A stretch of DNA of 64,000 nucleotides from Massilia soli (GCF_016809835.1 NZ_JAFBIL020000008.1:62001-126000), one strand, 5' to 3'. Positions 1 through 12,756 are shown, counted from the first letter of the stretch. Made by a program: numbers and translations. The notes: generated by a model not told the origin, from the sequence alone.

Positions 1-520
1 CGCGGATGGCATTCACCACGCCGGCGACCTCGGCGTCGCGCGCGGTCAGGTGGAGGTCGGAATACTGGTGGATGGCCCACTGCTCCGGCGACAGGGTGAC
101 ATGCTTGCGCAGGATCGACTCGGTACGCGCATCATCGGCGCGCAAGCCTTCGACGATGATGTTCAGCGCGTCGGGACGCGCGCCCGGCGATGCGGTCGCG
201 TGCGACTTGTGCACCATGAACCGCGCCGTCTCGCTGGCGTATCGCTCGGTGCCCGACAAATAAAGTATCACCGCGATCGACGCTACCGCGCCGCCGTTGT
301 ACATCACAAACTTGATCGGCGAATTCGACAGGAAGTTATACAGGCACAGTCCATCGCTGACGTAGCCGCCGTTCGACTGGATCAAGACATGCGCGGTGTC
401 GATGCCGCGCTCGGTCATTTCGGCGACTGCCTCGAACACGCGATGCACCATATCGCTGTTAACATCACCCGACAAGGTGTAATAGGCGTCCGTTTCTTTC
501 GTTACGGGTTCTTGGCTCAT
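1..520 (-). CDS. ClpP-like serine protease, 3' end beyond window
   Basis: The reading frame starts at an ATG (518-520) and runs off the left edge, giving about 173 visible residues of the ClpP/crotonase-like fold. The segment YNGGAVASIA places the presumed catalytic serine near residue 81, and FMVHKSH places the catalytic histidine near residue 104, the same spacing as in ClpP. The visible part lacks the Clp ATPase-docking features I could verify, so it may be a stand-alone ClpP-like protein rather than the housekeeping subunit. It is divergent from the glycine cleavage operon. The family call rests on these two motifs and the surrounding fold pattern; the substrate is unknown. Confidence 0.8.
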   Translation of the reverse strand, partial: MSQEPVTKETDAYYTLSGDVNSDMVHRVFEAVAEMTERGIDTAHVLIQSNGGYVSDGLCLYNFLSNSPIKFVMYNGGAVASIAVILYLSGTERYASETARFMVHKSHATASPGARPDALNIIVEGLRADDARTESILRKHVTLSPEQWAIHQYSDLHLTARDAEVAGVVNAIR

Positions 521-631
521 GGTTATTAGCTCACGTTATTGATAGCCGATTCTAACAAATTAGATGAGAGCAAGCCTTTCCCCGCGCACCATTCGTGCGC
601 GCCCCACCCTACTGAAGAGCACGGCGCCGAG

Positions 632-660
632 TTGACACAACTGCCCTGGTGGCATATCCT
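632..660 (+). promoter_or_regulatory. sigma70-type promoter of gcvTHP
   Basis: A perfect -35 hexamer TTGACA (632-637) is followed after 17 bp by TATCCT (655-660), four of six matches to the -10 consensus. The predicted start near 667 falls just before the first riboswitch aptamer, which is the position expected for a riboswitch leader. Confidence 0.7.
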
Positions 661-671
661 CCACAGTCTTG

Positions 672-866
672 ATCGGGAGAGGGCAGCGCACAGCTGCCGC
701 CGAAGGGGCATCACCCAAAAACTCTCAGGCAAAAGGACCGGTCAAGGGTCGACGCGCATGGCGCATCGGCTCAACTCTGGAGAGCGGCCGCGGCACATGC
801 AAGCGGCCCACCGAAGGGGCAGGCGGATCATTCCGCTATCTCTCAGGTATCGAGGACAGAGGGGCG
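672..866 (+). promoter_or_regulatory. Tandem glycine riboswitch
   Basis: Two consecutive glycine aptamers are visible in the gcvT leader. The first (about 672-740) contains GGGAGAG, CCGAAGGGGCA and CTCTCAGGCAAAAGGAC. The second (about 776-866) repeats the order GGAGAG, CCGAAGGGGCA, CTCTCAGG and GGACAGAGG. These are the conserved core elements of the glycine riboswitch family, and a short linker joins the two copies. Known members turn on gcv expression when glycine is abundant. I did not resolve whether control acts on transcription or on translation. Confidence 0.95.
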
Positions 867-940
867 CGAACAAACACGGACGGCTGCGAGGCTTCCCGCG
901 TCTGCTCGGCAGTCCCCTATTCACTTGTCCCGAGGATTCC

Positions 941-2059
941 ATGACGCTCAAAACGACCCCGCTCAATTCCGCACACCGCGCCGCCGGCGCCAAGATGGTC
1001 GATTTCGGCGGCTGGGACATGCCCGTCAATTACGGCTCCCAGATCGGAGAACACCATGCGGTGCGCACCGACGTCGGCATGTTCGACGTTTCGCACATGT
1101 GCGTCGTCGACATCGAAGGCGCCAACGCGCGCACCTTCCTGCGCGGCCTGCTGGCCAATAACGTCGACAAGCTGCAGGTGCCGGGCAAGGCGCTTTACTC
1201 GTGCATGCTCAAGCCTGAAGGCACCGTCATCGACGACCTGATCGTCTACTTCTTCGCCGAAGACTGGTTCCGCCTGGTGGTCAACGCCGGCACCGCCGAA
1301 AAAGACCTCGCCTGGATCAATGCGCAGAACGAAGCCACCAACAGCGGCGTCACCGTGACCCAGCGCCGCGATGGCGACAACGCAATGGCGCTGATCGCCG
1401 TGCAGGGCCCGAACGCGCGCGCCAAGGTGTGGGAAGTGCTGCCGACCGCGAAGCAGGCATCCGAGCCGCTCAAGCCATTCAACGCCGTCATCGTCAAAGA
1501 CACCGCGTTCGGCGAAGTGATGGTCGCGCGCACCGGCTACACCGGCGAAGACGGCTTCGAACTGGCCTTCCCTGCATCGCAAGCCGACGCGCTGTGGAAC
1601 GCGCTCGTCGCCGCCGGCGTCAAGCCTGCGGGCCTGGGCGCGCGCGACACGCTGCGCCTGGAAGCCGGCATGAACCTGTACGGCCAGGACATGGACGAAA
1701 CCGTCAACCCGCTCGACGCCGGCCTGGCCTGGACCGTCGACCTGGTCGCCGAGCGCGACTTCATCGGCAAGGCAGCGCTGCAAAAGGATGGCCAGCATCA
1801 GCAGTACATGGGCCTGATCCTGCGCGAAAAAGGCGGCGTGCTGCGCGCGCACCAGAAAGTCATCAGCGCGTCGGGCAGCGTCGGCGAGATCACCAGCGGC
1901 ACCTTCAGCCCGACCATGCAGCAAGCCATCGCGCTGGGCCGCCTGCCAATGGACGTCGCTGTCGGCGACACCGTGCACGTCGAGATCCGCGACAAGAAGC
2001 TGGCCGCCACGGTAATCAAGCTGCCGTTCGTGCGAAACGGTAAAATCCTGGTTGCCTGA
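941..2059 (+). CDS. gcvT: Glycine cleavage system T protein (aminomethyltransferase)
   Basis: This is the tetrahydrofolate-dependent aminomethyltransferase of the glycine cleavage complex. It releases ammonia from the aminomethyl-lipoyl arm of GcvH and forms 5,10-methylene-THF. The protein has 372 residues, the family length, and starts with [10 protein letters not shown] directly after the riboswitch leader. The conserved N-terminal [10 protein letters not shown] and the acidic pair Asp98-Asp99 in GTVIDDL, at the folate site, are present. An upstream in-frame extension through the riboswitch is an open-frame artefact. It is the first gene of gcvT-gcvH-gcvP. Confidence 0.97.
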   Translation: MTLKTTPLNSAHRAAGAKMVDFGGWDMPVNYGSQIGEHHAVRTDVGMFDVSHMCVVDIEGANARTFLRGLLANNVDKLQVPGKALYSCMLKPEGTVIDDLIVYFFAEDWFRLVVNAGTAEKDLAWINAQNEATNSGVTVTQRRDGDNAMALIAVQGPNARAKVWEVLPTAKQASEPLKPFNAVIVKDTAFGEVMVARTGYTGEDGFELAFPASQADALWNALVAAGVKPAGLGARDTLRLEAGMNLYGQDMDETVNPLDAGLAWTVDLVAERDFIGKAALQKDGQHQQYMGLILREKGGVLRAHQKVISASGSVGEITSGTFSPTMQQAIALGRLPMDVAVGDTVHVEIRDKKLAATVIKLPFVRNGKILVA

Positions 2060-2105
2060 CTATTTGCGCCCCGACCAACACCCTATTTAAACACTGGAGC
2101 TACCC

Positions 2106-2486
2106 ATGAATATCCCTGCCGACCTGAAATACACCGAGTCCCACGAATGGGTCCGCGCTGAAGCCGACGGCACTGTCACTGTCGGCATCACCGAATTCGC
2201 GCAGGACGCGCTGGGCGACATCGTCTTCGTCGAACTGCCAAAAGTCGGCAAATCGCTGAACGCGGGCGAAGACGCAGCGGTGGTCGAATCGGTCAAGGCA
2301 GCAAGCGACATCTACGCACCAGTATCGGGCGAAATCGTCGCCGTCAACGACGCCGTCACCGACGCGCCGGACTCGATCAACCAGGACGCCTACTCGGCCT
2401 GGCTGTTCAAGATGAAGCCGAGCGACGCAAGCCAGATCGGCGGCCTGCTCGACGCAGCCGGCTACGGCAAGGCGACCGCGGAATAA
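2106..2486 (+). CDS. gcvH: Glycine cleavage system H protein
   Basis: This 126-residue lipoyl carrier shuttles the aminomethyl intermediate among GcvP, GcvT and the lipoamide dehydrogenase. The lipoylation site is Lys64 in [10 protein letters not shown]. The preceding EWV and [18 protein letters not shown] segments are the usual H-protein core. It lies 46 bp after gcvT and 117 bp before gcvP in the same operon. The 5' leader carries a GGAG ribosome binding site just upstream of the ATG. Confidence 0.98.
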   Translation: MNIPADLKYTESHEWVRAEADGTVTVGITEFAQDALGDIVFVELPKVGKSLNAGEDAAVVESVKAASDIYAPVSGEIVAVNDAVTDAPDSINQDAYSAWLFKMKPSDASQIGGLLDAAGYGKATAE

Positions 2487-2603
2487 TCGCGGCCCCGCTG
2501 CCGCGCGCCGGGCAATCCGTGCGCGCGGCATGCCTGTCACCAGTTCCCACATACCCATCGGCTGCCGCCCCCACGGCCGCCAGCATCTTATTTGGCCCCT
2601 ACC

Positions 2604-5486
<2,883 letters not shown>

Positions 5487-5497
5487 AGGGGCAGTTC

Positions 5498-5570
5498 GGC
5501 GGATGACGCTGCGCTCTTCCGCCCTACGGTCAGCGATGACGTAGGGCGGAAAAGCGCAGCGTCATCCGCC
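5498..5570. repeat. REPIN copy 1, flanking the RAYT gene
   Basis: This 73-bp near-perfect palindrome has 18-bp outer arms (5498-5515 and 5553-5570). Its inner arms are TTCCGCCCTAC (5517-5527) and GTAGGGCGGAA (5541-5551), around a short centre. It reads as two inverted REP units, each a GTAG tetranucleotide followed by a GGCGGA...TCCGCC hairpin. The right edge is followed by GTTTTTCG, so it may double as the gcvP terminator. It ends 8 bp from the stop codon of the RAYT gene. Related copies lie near 16158, 48164 and 58676. Confidence 0.9.
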
Positions 5571-5578
5571 GTTTTTCG

Positions 5579-6070
5579 TTAACCCTTCGCTTCTCCAGCA
5601 CTGATATCAACATCGTCACCCAACCAATCCGCCGGATAAACGCCCGCATCGACGTAACGATGAAACGACGAATACGGCCAATCGCGCACATTTCGCACTA
5701 ACCCGTGCTTGTACGGGTTCAGATGGATGTAATCGAAATGCGCCGCATAATCCCGATCATCCCTGATCGTGTGTTCCCAGTACCGCTTCTGCCACACGCT
5801 GCGCCCGATTGACTTCGAGAACTCGGTCTTGATCGCCCGCCACCGTCCCGCATAATCCCAATCCCCCTCCGGCAGCGTCCACATCGCATGCATATGCTCC
5901 GGCAGCACCACCCAAGCCTCAATCCGAAACGGCCGCGCGTCCCTCACCTTGCGCACGGCCGCCCTTAGCTCGTCCACCCGCTCCACCAGCACCCCGCTGC
6001 CCCGGTCCGCCAGGTTGACCGTAAAAAAATAAGTCGCCCCCGCCTCAAGGCTCCTCCGATAATGCGGCAC
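5579..6070 (-). CDS. REP-associated tyrosine transposase (RAYT, Y1/IS200-like)
   Basis: This 163-residue protein starts at a GTG one base after the stop of the chemoreceptor gene, giving the usual RAYT opening MPHYRR. The metal-binding His59-Met-His61 sits in VLPEHMHAMW, and the catalytic tyrosine is Tyr114 in FDYIHLNPYKHGLV, both diagnostic of the Y1 nuclease family. RAYTs are single-copy, domesticated relatives of IS200/IS605 transposases that act on REP sequences with a 5' GTAG. Here a REPIN with exactly that feature abuts its 3' end. Longer upstream in-frame starts would overlap the chemoreceptor gene and lack family similarity. Confidence 0.92.
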   Translation of the reverse strand: MPHYRRSLEAGATYFFTVNLADRGSGVLVERVDELRAAVRKVRDARPFRIEAWVVLPEHMHAMWTLPEGDWDYAGRWRAIKTEFSKSIGRSVWQKRYWEHTIRDDRDYAAHFDYIHLNPYKHGLVRNVRDWPYSSFHRYVDAGVYPADWLGDDVDISAGEAKG

Positions 6071-6071
6071 A

Positions 6072-7670
6072 TTAAACCCGCTTCGACGCCAGCCGCAAGT
6101 GCCCGCGCTTCGGCTCCACCTCATCGAGCTTGAACGCCGCCACCGCCCGCGACAAGCTATGCGCCTGATCCTGCAAACTCTCCGCGGCGGCGGCGGCTTG
6201 CTCCACCAGCGCCGAATTCTGCTGCGTCATCTCGTCCATCTGCACGATCGCCTGGTTCACGCCGACGATGCCATCGGCCTGCTGGGCACTGGCATGGCTG
6301 ATCTGGCTGATGATGTCGCCCACCTGCTGCACCGAGCTGACGATGTCGGCCATGCTGTATCCCGCCTCCGCCGCCGACGCACTGCCGCCGTCGATCTCCG
6401 CCACCGTCAGCGCGATCAGCTCGCGGATCTCATGCGCGGCTATCGCGCAGCGTTGCGCCAGCGTGCGCACCTCGCTGGCCACCACCGCGAAGCCCTGCCC
6501 ATGCTCGCCCGCCCTCGCCGCCTCGACCGCGGCGTTCAGCGCCAGGATATTGGTCTGCGCCGAAATCGCGTCGATCACCTCGACGATCTCCGCTACGCGG
6601 CACGAGCTGTCCTTGATGCTCGCCATCGTCAACACCAGCCGCTCGACCACGTTGCCGCCCTTGAGCGCGACCGAGGACGCGTTCTCGGCCAGCTTGTTGG
6701 CCAGCTCGACGCTGCTGGCGGTGCGGCTGGCCGTCGCAGTGAGCTGCTCGACCGACGACGCCGTGTGGTTCAGCGAACTGGCCTGCACCTCGGTGCGCGT
6801 CGACAGGTCGGCATTGCCCAGCGCGATTTCGCGGGAAGCCGTGTCAATCGAGCGGGCGGAATCGAGAATGGTTTTGAGCGTGGCGTTGAGGTTGCGGATG
6901 CTGGTGTCGAGCACGCGCGAGGTCTCGGCGATCTCGTCGCGCCCGTAGACGCGCTCGCGCACGGTCAGGTCGCCGCGCGCCAGGTCGCGCGCAGCCTGGC
7001 CGATGTCGCGCACTTCCCGCAGCAGCGCGCGCCGCACCGCCACCGTAATCGCCAGCGACAGCACGACCGACAGCAGGATCACCACCGGCATCAGGGTCGC
7101 GATCCGGCGAAAATCGCTGGCCGCGCTTTGCGACGCCGCTTCGCTGAGCTGCTGCTCCTTGCGCAGCATCTCGCCCAGCCGCAGCGACACCACGTCGAAT
7201 GCCTTCTGCGCCTTGGACATCGCATTGGCGCTGATCGAGCCGTCGTCGCGCGAGAGCTCGATCACGTCGAGCACCGCGCTGACATACACCCGGTACGCCG
7301 CGGCCGCCTCGCTGATGGAACGCCGCTCGCTGCTGCCGGCCGGCGTGCTGGCCGCAAGGCGCCTGAACTTGATGTCGATGGAACGATGGCGCGCGTGCAG
7401 GTCGCGCGCCAGGGCGCCGGTTCGCTGCGCGGTAAAGCTGGCGTACTGCCAGGTGAGAAGCTGGTAGATGTCGGTGTGGGCCTGGTGCGCCGACGAGACC
7501 AGGTCGGAAGCCGCGCGTATGCTGGCCGCACGCTGCTCGACGATGATCTCGAGCGACTGGTTTTGACGCACCATCGCGTAGTAGGCGCCGCACGAGAGCA
7601 CGATCAGCAGCACCAGCACCACGCCAGGTGCCAGCAAAAGCTTTGGGCCGATTCGTAATCTGCTGAGCAT
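6072..7670 (-). CDS. Methyl-accepting chemotaxis protein
   Basis: This 532-residue inner-membrane chemoreceptor has an N-terminal transmembrane helix (about residues 9-30), then a periplasmic four-helix-type sensor region. A second membrane segment (about 190-210) and a HAMP linker follow. The cytoplasmic signalling hairpin contains the near-invariant tip [19 protein letters not shown] and the following [14 protein letters not shown], which contact CheA and CheW. There is no C-terminal CheR-docking pentapeptide. No chemotaxis kinase genes are nearby. The ligand cannot be told from sequence. The gene is immediately followed by the RAYT gene, which may be co-transcribed. Confidence 0.95.
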   Translation of the reverse strand: MLSRLRIGPKLLLAPGVVLVLLIVLSCGAYYAMVRQNQSLEIIVEQRAASIRAASDLVSSAHQAHTDIYQLLTWQYASFTAQRTGALARDLHARHRSIDIKFRRLAASTPAGSSERRSISEAAAAYRVYVSAVLDVIELSRDDGSISANAMSKAQKAFDVVSLRLGEMLRKEQQLSEAASQSAASDFRRIATLMPVVILLSVVLSLAITVAVRRALLREVRDIGQAARDLARGDLTVRERVYGRDEIAETSRVLDTSIRNLNATLKTILDSARSIDTASREIALGNADLSTRTEVQASSLNHTASSVEQLTATASRTASSVELANKLAENASSVALKGGNVVERLVLTMASIKDSSCRVAEIVEVIDAISAQTNILALNAAVEAARAGEHGQGFAVVASEVRTLAQRCAIAAHEIRELIALTVAEIDGGSASAAEAGYSMADIVSSVQQVGDIISQISHASAQQADGIVGVNQAIVQMDEMTQQNSALVEQAAAAAESLQDQAHSLSRAVAAFKLDEVEPKRGHLRLASKRV

Positions 7671-7815
7671 GGGTGTCTCCCCGGAACGCAGGGCGACTCA
7701 TATAATTTCCCATGCGCATCTTGCACTGTACTCCCGGCGGAAAGCCGGAAGCTTGCGCTAGATCAACAGCGTGAGGCTGGGGGAGCCGGCCGGCGAGTGT
7801 CAGCCGGGGTGCGCG

Positions 7816-9468
7816 TTACGCCAGCTTGGCGGCGTGCTCGCGGGTCGCGTGGAAGGTCAGCTTCGGCCAGCGCTCCTGCGTCAGGCGCAGGTTGACGTTG
7901 GACGTCGCCAGGTAGGCCAGGTTGCCGGCCGCGTCATAGGCGACGTTGTGGCCGAGCGCCGCTTCGAAGTCGGCCAGTACCCGCTTGTCGTCGCCCGACA
8001 CCCAGCGTGCGCTGCTGATGCTGGTGCCTTCGAAGACGGCATCGACGCCGTATTCGTTGAGCAGGCGGCTGGCGACGACTTCAAACTGCAGCACGCCGAC
8101 CGCGCCCAGGATGATGTCGCTGCCCTGCACCGGCTTGAACACCTGCACCGCGCCTTCTTCGCCCAGCTGCTGCAAGCCCTTGTGCAGCTGCTTGATCTTG
8201 AGCGGGTTACGGATGCGTACCGAGCGGAAGAAGTCCGGCGCGAAGTACGGAATGCCGGTGAAGACGAGCTGCTCGCCTTCGGAGAAGCTGTCGCCGATCT
8301 GCATGTTGCCGTGGTTCGGCAAGCCGATGATGTCGCCTGCGTAGGCTTCCTCGACCTGTTCGCGCGACGATGCCATGAAGGTCACCACCGACGACACCTT
8401 GATCTCGCGGCCCAGGCGCAGGTGCTTGACCTTCATGCCGCGCTCGAAACGTCCGGAGCACACGCGCAGGAAGGCAATGCGGTCGCGGTGGGCCGGGTCC
8501 ATGTTGGCCTGGATCTTGAAGACGAAGCCGGTGAATGGCTGCTCGTCCGGCGCGACGTCGCGCACCGTCGCATTGCGCGGTCGCGGCGCAGGCGCCCAGT
8601 CGACCAGCGCCGACAAAATTTCGCGTACGCCGAAGTTGTTGATTGCCGAGCCGAAGAACACCGGCGTCTGCACGCCAGCGAGGAACTGCTCCAGGTCGAA
8701 CGGGTGCGAGGCGCCGTGCACCAGCTCCACTTCGGTTTTCAGCTGTTCGATCTCGAGCGGGAACATCTCGGCCAGGCGCGGATTGTCGATACCCTTGACG
8801 ATCTCGAAGGCGCCATCGGCCTTTTCTTCGCCGGCGCGGAACAGCATGATCTCGTCGCGCAGCAGGTGGTACACGCCGCGGAAATTCTTGCCCATGCCGA
8901 TCGGCCAGGTGACCGGCGCGCACTGGATCTTCAGCACCGATTCGAGTTCGTCGAGCAGTTCAAGCGGGTCGCGCGTTTCGCGGTCAAGCTTGTTCATGAA
9001 GGTGACGATCGGCGTATTGCGCATGCGGCAGACGTCGAGCAGCTTGATGGTCTGCGCTTCCACGCCCTTGGCCGCGTCGATCACCATCAGCGCCGAGTCG
9101 ACCGCCGTCAATACGCGGTAGGTGTCTTCCGAGAAGTCCTGGTGGCCCGGGGTGTCGAGCAGGTTGATCACGTGGTCGCGGAATTCGAACTGCATCACCG
9201 ACGAGGCCACCGAGATGCCGCGCTGCTTTTCGATTTCCATCCAGTCGGAGGTGGCGTGGCGACCGCTCTTGCGCGCCTTGACCGTGCCGGCCATCTGGAT
9301 CGCGCCCGAAAACAGCAGCAGTTTTTCGGTCAGCGTGGTTTTACCAGCATCCGGGTGGGAGATGATGCCGAACGTGCGGCGGCGCTGCACTTCGCGCGCA
9401 ATGACGGCCGGCGCCTTGGCGGCGCTGGCGCCGGATTCTGGTAGTGCTGCTGCGATATCGTCGGACAT
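7816..9468 (-). CDS. prfC: Peptide chain release factor 3
   Basis: RF3 is the translational GTPase that recycles RF1 and RF2 from the ribosome after termination. The start chosen, [10 protein letters not shown], gives 550 residues; a longer frame adds 37 unconserved residues. The GTPase motifs are clear: P-loop SHPDAGKT (37-44), DTPGHQ (105-110) and NKLD (159-162). The segment [18 protein letters not shown] is the family-specific switch region. It is divergent from the first pilin operon with a 195-bp gap. Confidence 0.97.
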   Translation of the reverse strand: MSDDIAAALPESGASAAKAPAVIAREVQRRRTFGIISHPDAGKTTLTEKLLLFSGAIQMAGTVKARKSGRHATSDWMEIEKQRGISVASSVMQFEFRDHVINLLDTPGHQDFSEDTYRVLTAVDSALMVIDAAKGVEAQTIKLLDVCRMRNTPIVTFMNKLDRETRDPLELLDELESVLKIQCAPVTWPIGMGKNFRGVYHLLRDEIMLFRAGEEKADGAFEIVKGIDNPRLAEMFPLEIEQLKTEVELVHGASHPFDLEQFLAGVQTPVFFGSAINNFGVREILSALVDWAPAPRPRNATVRDVAPDEQPFTGFVFKIQANMDPAHRDRIAFLRVCSGRFERGMKVKHLRLGREIKVSSVVTFMASSREQVEEAYAGDIIGLPNHGNMQIGDSFSEGEQLVFTGIPYFAPDFFRSVRIRNPLKIKQLHKGLQQLGEEGAVQVFKPVQGSDIILGAVGVLQFEVVASRLLNEYGVDAVFEGTSISSARWVSGDDKRVLADFEAALGHNVAYDAAGNLAYLATSNVNLRLTQERWPKLTFHATREHAAKLA

Positions 9469-9663
9469 GGTCTGAGCCAGTTGGCTTCTGCGAAAAACCT
9501 TCGATTTTACCGTCTCTTGCCCCCTGTGTGTGAACAGAATGGCGCACCGGGACCAGTCCCGCTGTGGCATTGTCAGCATTTTGTCAGGATTACTTCAGGG
9601 AAATGCAAGCTTGAGTGTTTATACTGGGCAACATATTCCCTCAATGCACCTTCCGAGCACATA

Positions 9664-10047
9664 ATGAAACGACAACGCGGCGTTACCCTGATCGAACTGA
9701 TGGTTACCGTGGCAATCATCGGCCTGCTGTCGGCGATCGCTTATCCGGCCTACGGCCAGTACGTGCTGCGCGGGCACCGCAGCTCGGCGCAAGCCTACCT
9801 GCTGGACCTGGCGCATGCGCAATCGCAGTACCTGGCCGACAACCGCGCCTATGCGGACTCAGCCGAGGACCTGGGAGTGGCTACGCCGGCGTCGGTCGCG
9901 GAGCGCTATGAAATTGCCATTGAAACCGGCGCCACCCCGCCGACCTACACGATCACCGCTACCCCGATCACGACAGGCCCGCAGGCGGGCGATCCTGAGC
10001 TGACCATCAACCAGGCCGGCACCAAGACGCCGGGCGACAAGTGGTAA
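9664..10047 (+). CDS. pilE: Type IV minor pilin PilE (operon 1)
   Basis: The gene encodes a 127-residue prepilin with a short leader MKRQRG, cleaved before VTLIE, so Glu5 of the mature protein is present. A hydrophobic helix follows, then the YGQYVLRGHRSSAQ segment typical of the PilE minor-pilin family. Start ATG 9664 is chosen because it gives the canonical leader; a longer frame begins inside the prfC promoter region. It is the first gene of pilE-fimT-pilV-pilW-pilX-pilY1 and overlaps fimT by 7 bp. Minor pilins prime pilus assembly at the inner membrane. Confidence 0.9.
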   Translation: MKRQRGVTLIELMVTVAIIGLLSAIAYPAYGQYVLRGHRSSAQAYLLDLAHAQSQYLADNRAYADSAEDLGVATPASVAERYEIAIETGATPPTYTITATPITTGPQAGDPELTINQAGTKTPGDKW

Positions 10048-10520
10048 CGCCGCCGGTAGCGCGCCGCCGGGCGCGCGGCTTCACCATTCCCGAGCTAATG
10101 ACGGGCATCGCCATCATGGGCATCATGGGGGCGGTCGCCGCGCCATCGTTCTCCGACCTGATCGACGCCCAGCGCGCCAAGGGCGCCGCCTCCGACATCT
10201 TCACCTCGCTGCTGCGCACCCGCAGCGAGGCCATCAAGCGTAACGCGCCGGTCACCATGACGCCTGCCGAAGGCGGCTGGGCGGCTGGCTGGTCGGTGGC
10301 CCACCCCACCAACGACGACGTGCTGCTGGAAGACCGCGGCGCCGTCAACGGCGTTACCGTCAGCGGCCCGGACAGCGTCACCTTCCTGCCGAATGGCCGC
10401 CTCAGCGGCTCCGACGCGCCCGCCTTCGACGTCGCCGCAGCCGGCGCCGACAAGCACCGCTGCATCGAGGTCGACCTGTCCGGCCGTCCCTACCAAACAC
10501 CCGAGGCCTGCCCAGAATGA
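10041..10520 (+). CDS. fimT: FimT/GspH-type minor pilin (operon 1)
   Basis: This 159-residue pseudopilin starts at a GTG that overlaps the pilE stop. The leader ends in RARG and the mature part begins FTIPE, with Glu5. The hydrophobic segment is GIAIMGIMGAVAAPSFSDL. The following QRAKGAASDIFTSLLRTRSEAIKRN is the GspH/FimT signature, in which a conserved arginine-rich helix leads into the globular domain. FimT-type pilins are initiators of the pilus tip complex and can bind DNA in some species. The GTG start is inferred from the leader. Confidence 0.88.
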   Translation: MVTPPVARRRARGFTIPELMTGIAIMGIMGAVAAPSFSDLIDAQRAKGAASDIFTSLLRTRSEAIKRNAPVTMTPAEGGWAAGWSVAHPTNDDVLLEDRGAVNGVTVSGPDSVTFLPNGRLSGSDAPAFDVAAAGADKHRCIEVDLSGRPYQTPEACPE

Positions 10521-11104
10521 TGCCCAGCTCCCCGCACCTGCTGCGCCAGCGCGGCACCACCCTGGTCGAAGTGCTCGTCACCGTTGTCGTGCTGGCCTTC
10601 GGCCTGCTCGGCATTGCCGCCTTCCAGGCCAAGGCGCAGGCAGGCTCCCTGGAAGCCTACCAGCGTGCCCAGGCCGTGGTTCTGCTGGAAGACATGCAGG
10701 CGCGCATGTCCGGCAACCCGGAACAGATTGCCGCGTATGTCACCGAATCGCCCCTCGGCACCGAAGACACGCCGGGCGACTGCAGTGAAGCGGAGGCCGG
10801 CAGCGCGCGCGACAAGTGCGAATGGAGCACCGCCTTGCTAGGCGCGGCCGAACTGAAAGGCGCTGACGGCGCCCGCGCTGGCGCGATGCTCGGCGCGCGC
10901 GGCTGCATCACTGAGATCCAGGCCCTGAGCAATACCGCAGGTGCATGCCGCTCCGGCATTTACCAGGTGACGGTGGCGTGGCAGGGACTGCACGCCACGC
11001 GCGCGCCCAACCACACCTGCGGCGAGGGCGCGTACGGCGACGACGAAACCTTGCGCCGCGCGATCGGCATGCGCGTCGCTGTCGGCGTGCCGACCTGCCA
11101 ATAA
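10517..11104 (+). CDS. pilV: Minor pilin PilV (operon 1)
   Basis: This 195-residue prepilin begins within an ATGA overlap with fimT. The cleavage site is QRG before TTLVE, with Glu5. The segment VLVTVVVLAFGLLGIAAFQA is the N-terminal helix, and the LLEDMQARMSGN stretch that follows resembles the PilV family. Cysteines in the C-terminal half suggest disulfide bonds in the globular head. Its position between fimT and pilW supports the name. Confidence 0.88.
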   Translation: MMPSSPHLLRQRGTTLVEVLVTVVVLAFGLLGIAAFQAKAQAGSLEAYQRAQAVVLLEDMQARMSGNPEQIAAYVTESPLGTEDTPGDCSEAEAGSARDKCEWSTALLGAAELKGADGARAGAMLGARGCITEIQALSNTAGACRSGIYQVTVAWQGLHATRAPNHTCGEGAYGDDETLRRAIGMRVAVGVPTCQ

Positions 11105-11116
11105 CCGGAGCCGTTC

Positions 11117-12190
11117 ATGACTTCCCACCGCCCCGCCCTGCTGCGTGCCCAGCGTGGCTTTTCGCTGACCGAACTGCTGATCGCCGCCACCATCGGCCTG
11201 GTGATCCTGGCCGGCATGTCGACCCTGTTCGTCAATAACAGCCGCACCCAGGCCGAAATCGAAAAGGCCAACCGCCAGGTCGAGAACGGCCGCTTCGCCA
11301 TGCAGACGCTGAGCTCCGATTTGCGCAACGCCGGTTTTTACGGCGAGTTCGATCCGACCATCCTGACCTCGCCAGCGGCCGTACCCGATCCCTGCGCGGC
11401 GACGGTCGCCGCGCTCAAGGAGGCGCTGCCGCTGCCGGTCCAGGGCATCGATAACGCCACCACCGCTCCCAGCTGCCTGCCTGGCCTGGTATCGGGCACC
11501 GACATCCTGGTAGTGCGCCGCACCGACACCTGCGTGGTCGGCACACCCGGCTGCGCGGCCCTTGCCGATGGCGGCCCGTACTTCCAGGCTTCGCTGTGCG
11601 ACAACAACTTCGAGCTCGGCTCGGGCGACAGTGCCAACTACTACCGCCTCGATGTCACCACCTCGACACTCAACCGGCGCCAGCGCAACTGCAACGCCAG
11701 CGCCAATACCGGCACCCTCGCCGTGGTCCGGCGCTACCTGACCCATGTCTACTACGTTGCCAGCGACGACCGCGAAGGCGACGGCGTGCCGACCCTCAAG
11801 CGCGCCGAGCTGGGCCTCAGCGGCACCACGCTGGCCATGACCGTCGTGCCGCTCGTGAACGGCATTGAAAACCTGCAGCTGGAATATGGCCTCGACACCA
11901 ACGGGGATGGCGTCGCCGACGTGTTCAACGCCAATCCGGAAACGGTGGGTGGCTGCGCGGCCGCCGACTGTGCGATCGCCAACTGGCGCCAGGCGGTGTC
12001 GGTCAAGCTGAACCTGCTCGCGGTAAATCTGGAACCGACCACCGGCTACGTCGATGCCACCAGCTACGTCCTCGGACTTGACGCCGCCGGCGAACCGATC
12101 GAGATCGCTGCCAGCTCGGACGCTTATAAGCGCCACGTGTTCCAGTCGCTGGTCGCGATGCCCAACCCAGCCGGAAGGAATATGCCTTGA
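11117..12190 (+). CDS. pilW: Minor pilin PilW (operon 1)
   Basis: This is a 357-residue prepilin with leader ending AQRG and mature start FSLTE, retaining Glu5. The helix is followed by NNSRTQAEIEKANRQVENGRFAMQTLSSDLRNAGF, the classic PilW region. The long C-terminal head contains several cysteines, and a DTNGDGVAD stretch resembles a calcium-binding loop. It is the largest of the minor pilins here and, with PilV and PilX, should form the tip-priming complex with PilY1. It starts 12 bp after pilV. Confidence 0.9.
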   Translation: MTSHRPALLRAQRGFSLTELLIAATIGLVILAGMSTLFVNNSRTQAEIEKANRQVENGRFAMQTLSSDLRNAGFYGEFDPTILTSPAAVPDPCAATVAALKEALPLPVQGIDNATTAPSCLPGLVSGTDILVVRRTDTCVVGTPGCAALADGGPYFQASLCDNNFELGSGDSANYYRLDVTTSTLNRRQRNCNASANTGTLAVVRRYLTHVYYVASDDREGDGVPTLKRAELGLSGTTLAMTVVPLVNGIENLQLEYGLDTNGDGVADVFNANPETVGGCAAADCAIANWRQAVSVKLNLLAVNLEPTTGYVDATSYVLGLDAAGEPIEIAASSDAYKRHVFQSLVAMPNPAGRNMP

Positions 12191-12756
12191 ATTCGCCTCG
12201 CAACCAACAGGGCATGACCCTGATCATGGCGCTGATCATGCTGGTCGTACTGACCCTGCTCGCGCTGACCAGCTTCAACCTGAACCAGTCGAACCTGCAG
12301 GTGGTCAGCAATATGCAGCAGCGCGACGAGGCAGTGGCCGCCGCGCGCGAAGTCATCGAAGAGACCATCAGCAGCACCGCGCTGTTCAACTCGCCTGCCA
12401 ATGTCCTGACCGATCCGTGCGGCGGCAACAACCGCCGCTGCATCGACACCAACGGCGACGGCGAAACCGATGTGACGGTCGCGATCACGCCAACGCCAAC
12501 CTGCGTCAAGGCGCAGCCGGTCAAGGTGACGGAGCTGGACGTCGCCGTGGCCGACGACCGTGAATGCACCGTCAGCGTCGACCAGGGACTGCACGCGATC
12601 GAAGGCGCCAATACCGGCAATTCCACCTGCACCAACAGCATCTGGGATGTGCATGTCGTGGCCACCGATGTCGTCACCGAAGCCCAGGTCGAAGTCACCC
12701 AGGGCATCGCGGTGCGCCTGCCACAAAACACAGTTGCCAACAAATGCCCAATTTAA
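12187..12756 (+). CDS. pilX: Minor pilin PilX (operon 1), TTG start
   Basis: This 189-residue prepilin starts at a TTG overlapping the pilW stop (TTGA). A GGAAGGA ribosome binding site lies about 9 bp upstream, and using the next ATG would remove the leader. Cleavage after QQG gives MTLIMALIMLVVL, which lacks Glu5, as is usual for the GspK/PilX class. PilX probably caps the minor-pilin complex and works with PilY1, which follows 11 bp downstream. Confidence 0.87.
   Translation: MNSPRNQQGMTLIMALIMLVVLTLLALTSFNLNQSNLQVVSNMQQRDEAVAAAREVIEETISSTALFNSPANVLTDPCGGNNRRCIDTNGDGETDVTVAITPTPTCVKAQPVKVTELDVAVADDRECTVSVDQGLHAIEGANTGNSTCTNSIWDVHVVATDVVTEAQVEVTQGIAVRLPQNTVANKCPI

Larger units (their letters stand above)
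521..940. other. 420-bp divergent intergenic region
   Basis: This gene-free stretch separates the ClpP-like gene from gcvT. Its right two thirds hold a sigma70-type promoter and the tandem glycine riboswitch, listed separately. In the left part (521-630) I see no gene; the promoter of the ClpP-like gene presumably lies there but I could not pick it out. Confidence 0.8.

Noticed and set aside
9560-9663. A sigma54 promoter before pilE
   Set aside because: TGGCATTGTCAGCAT lacks the GC element at the right spacing.
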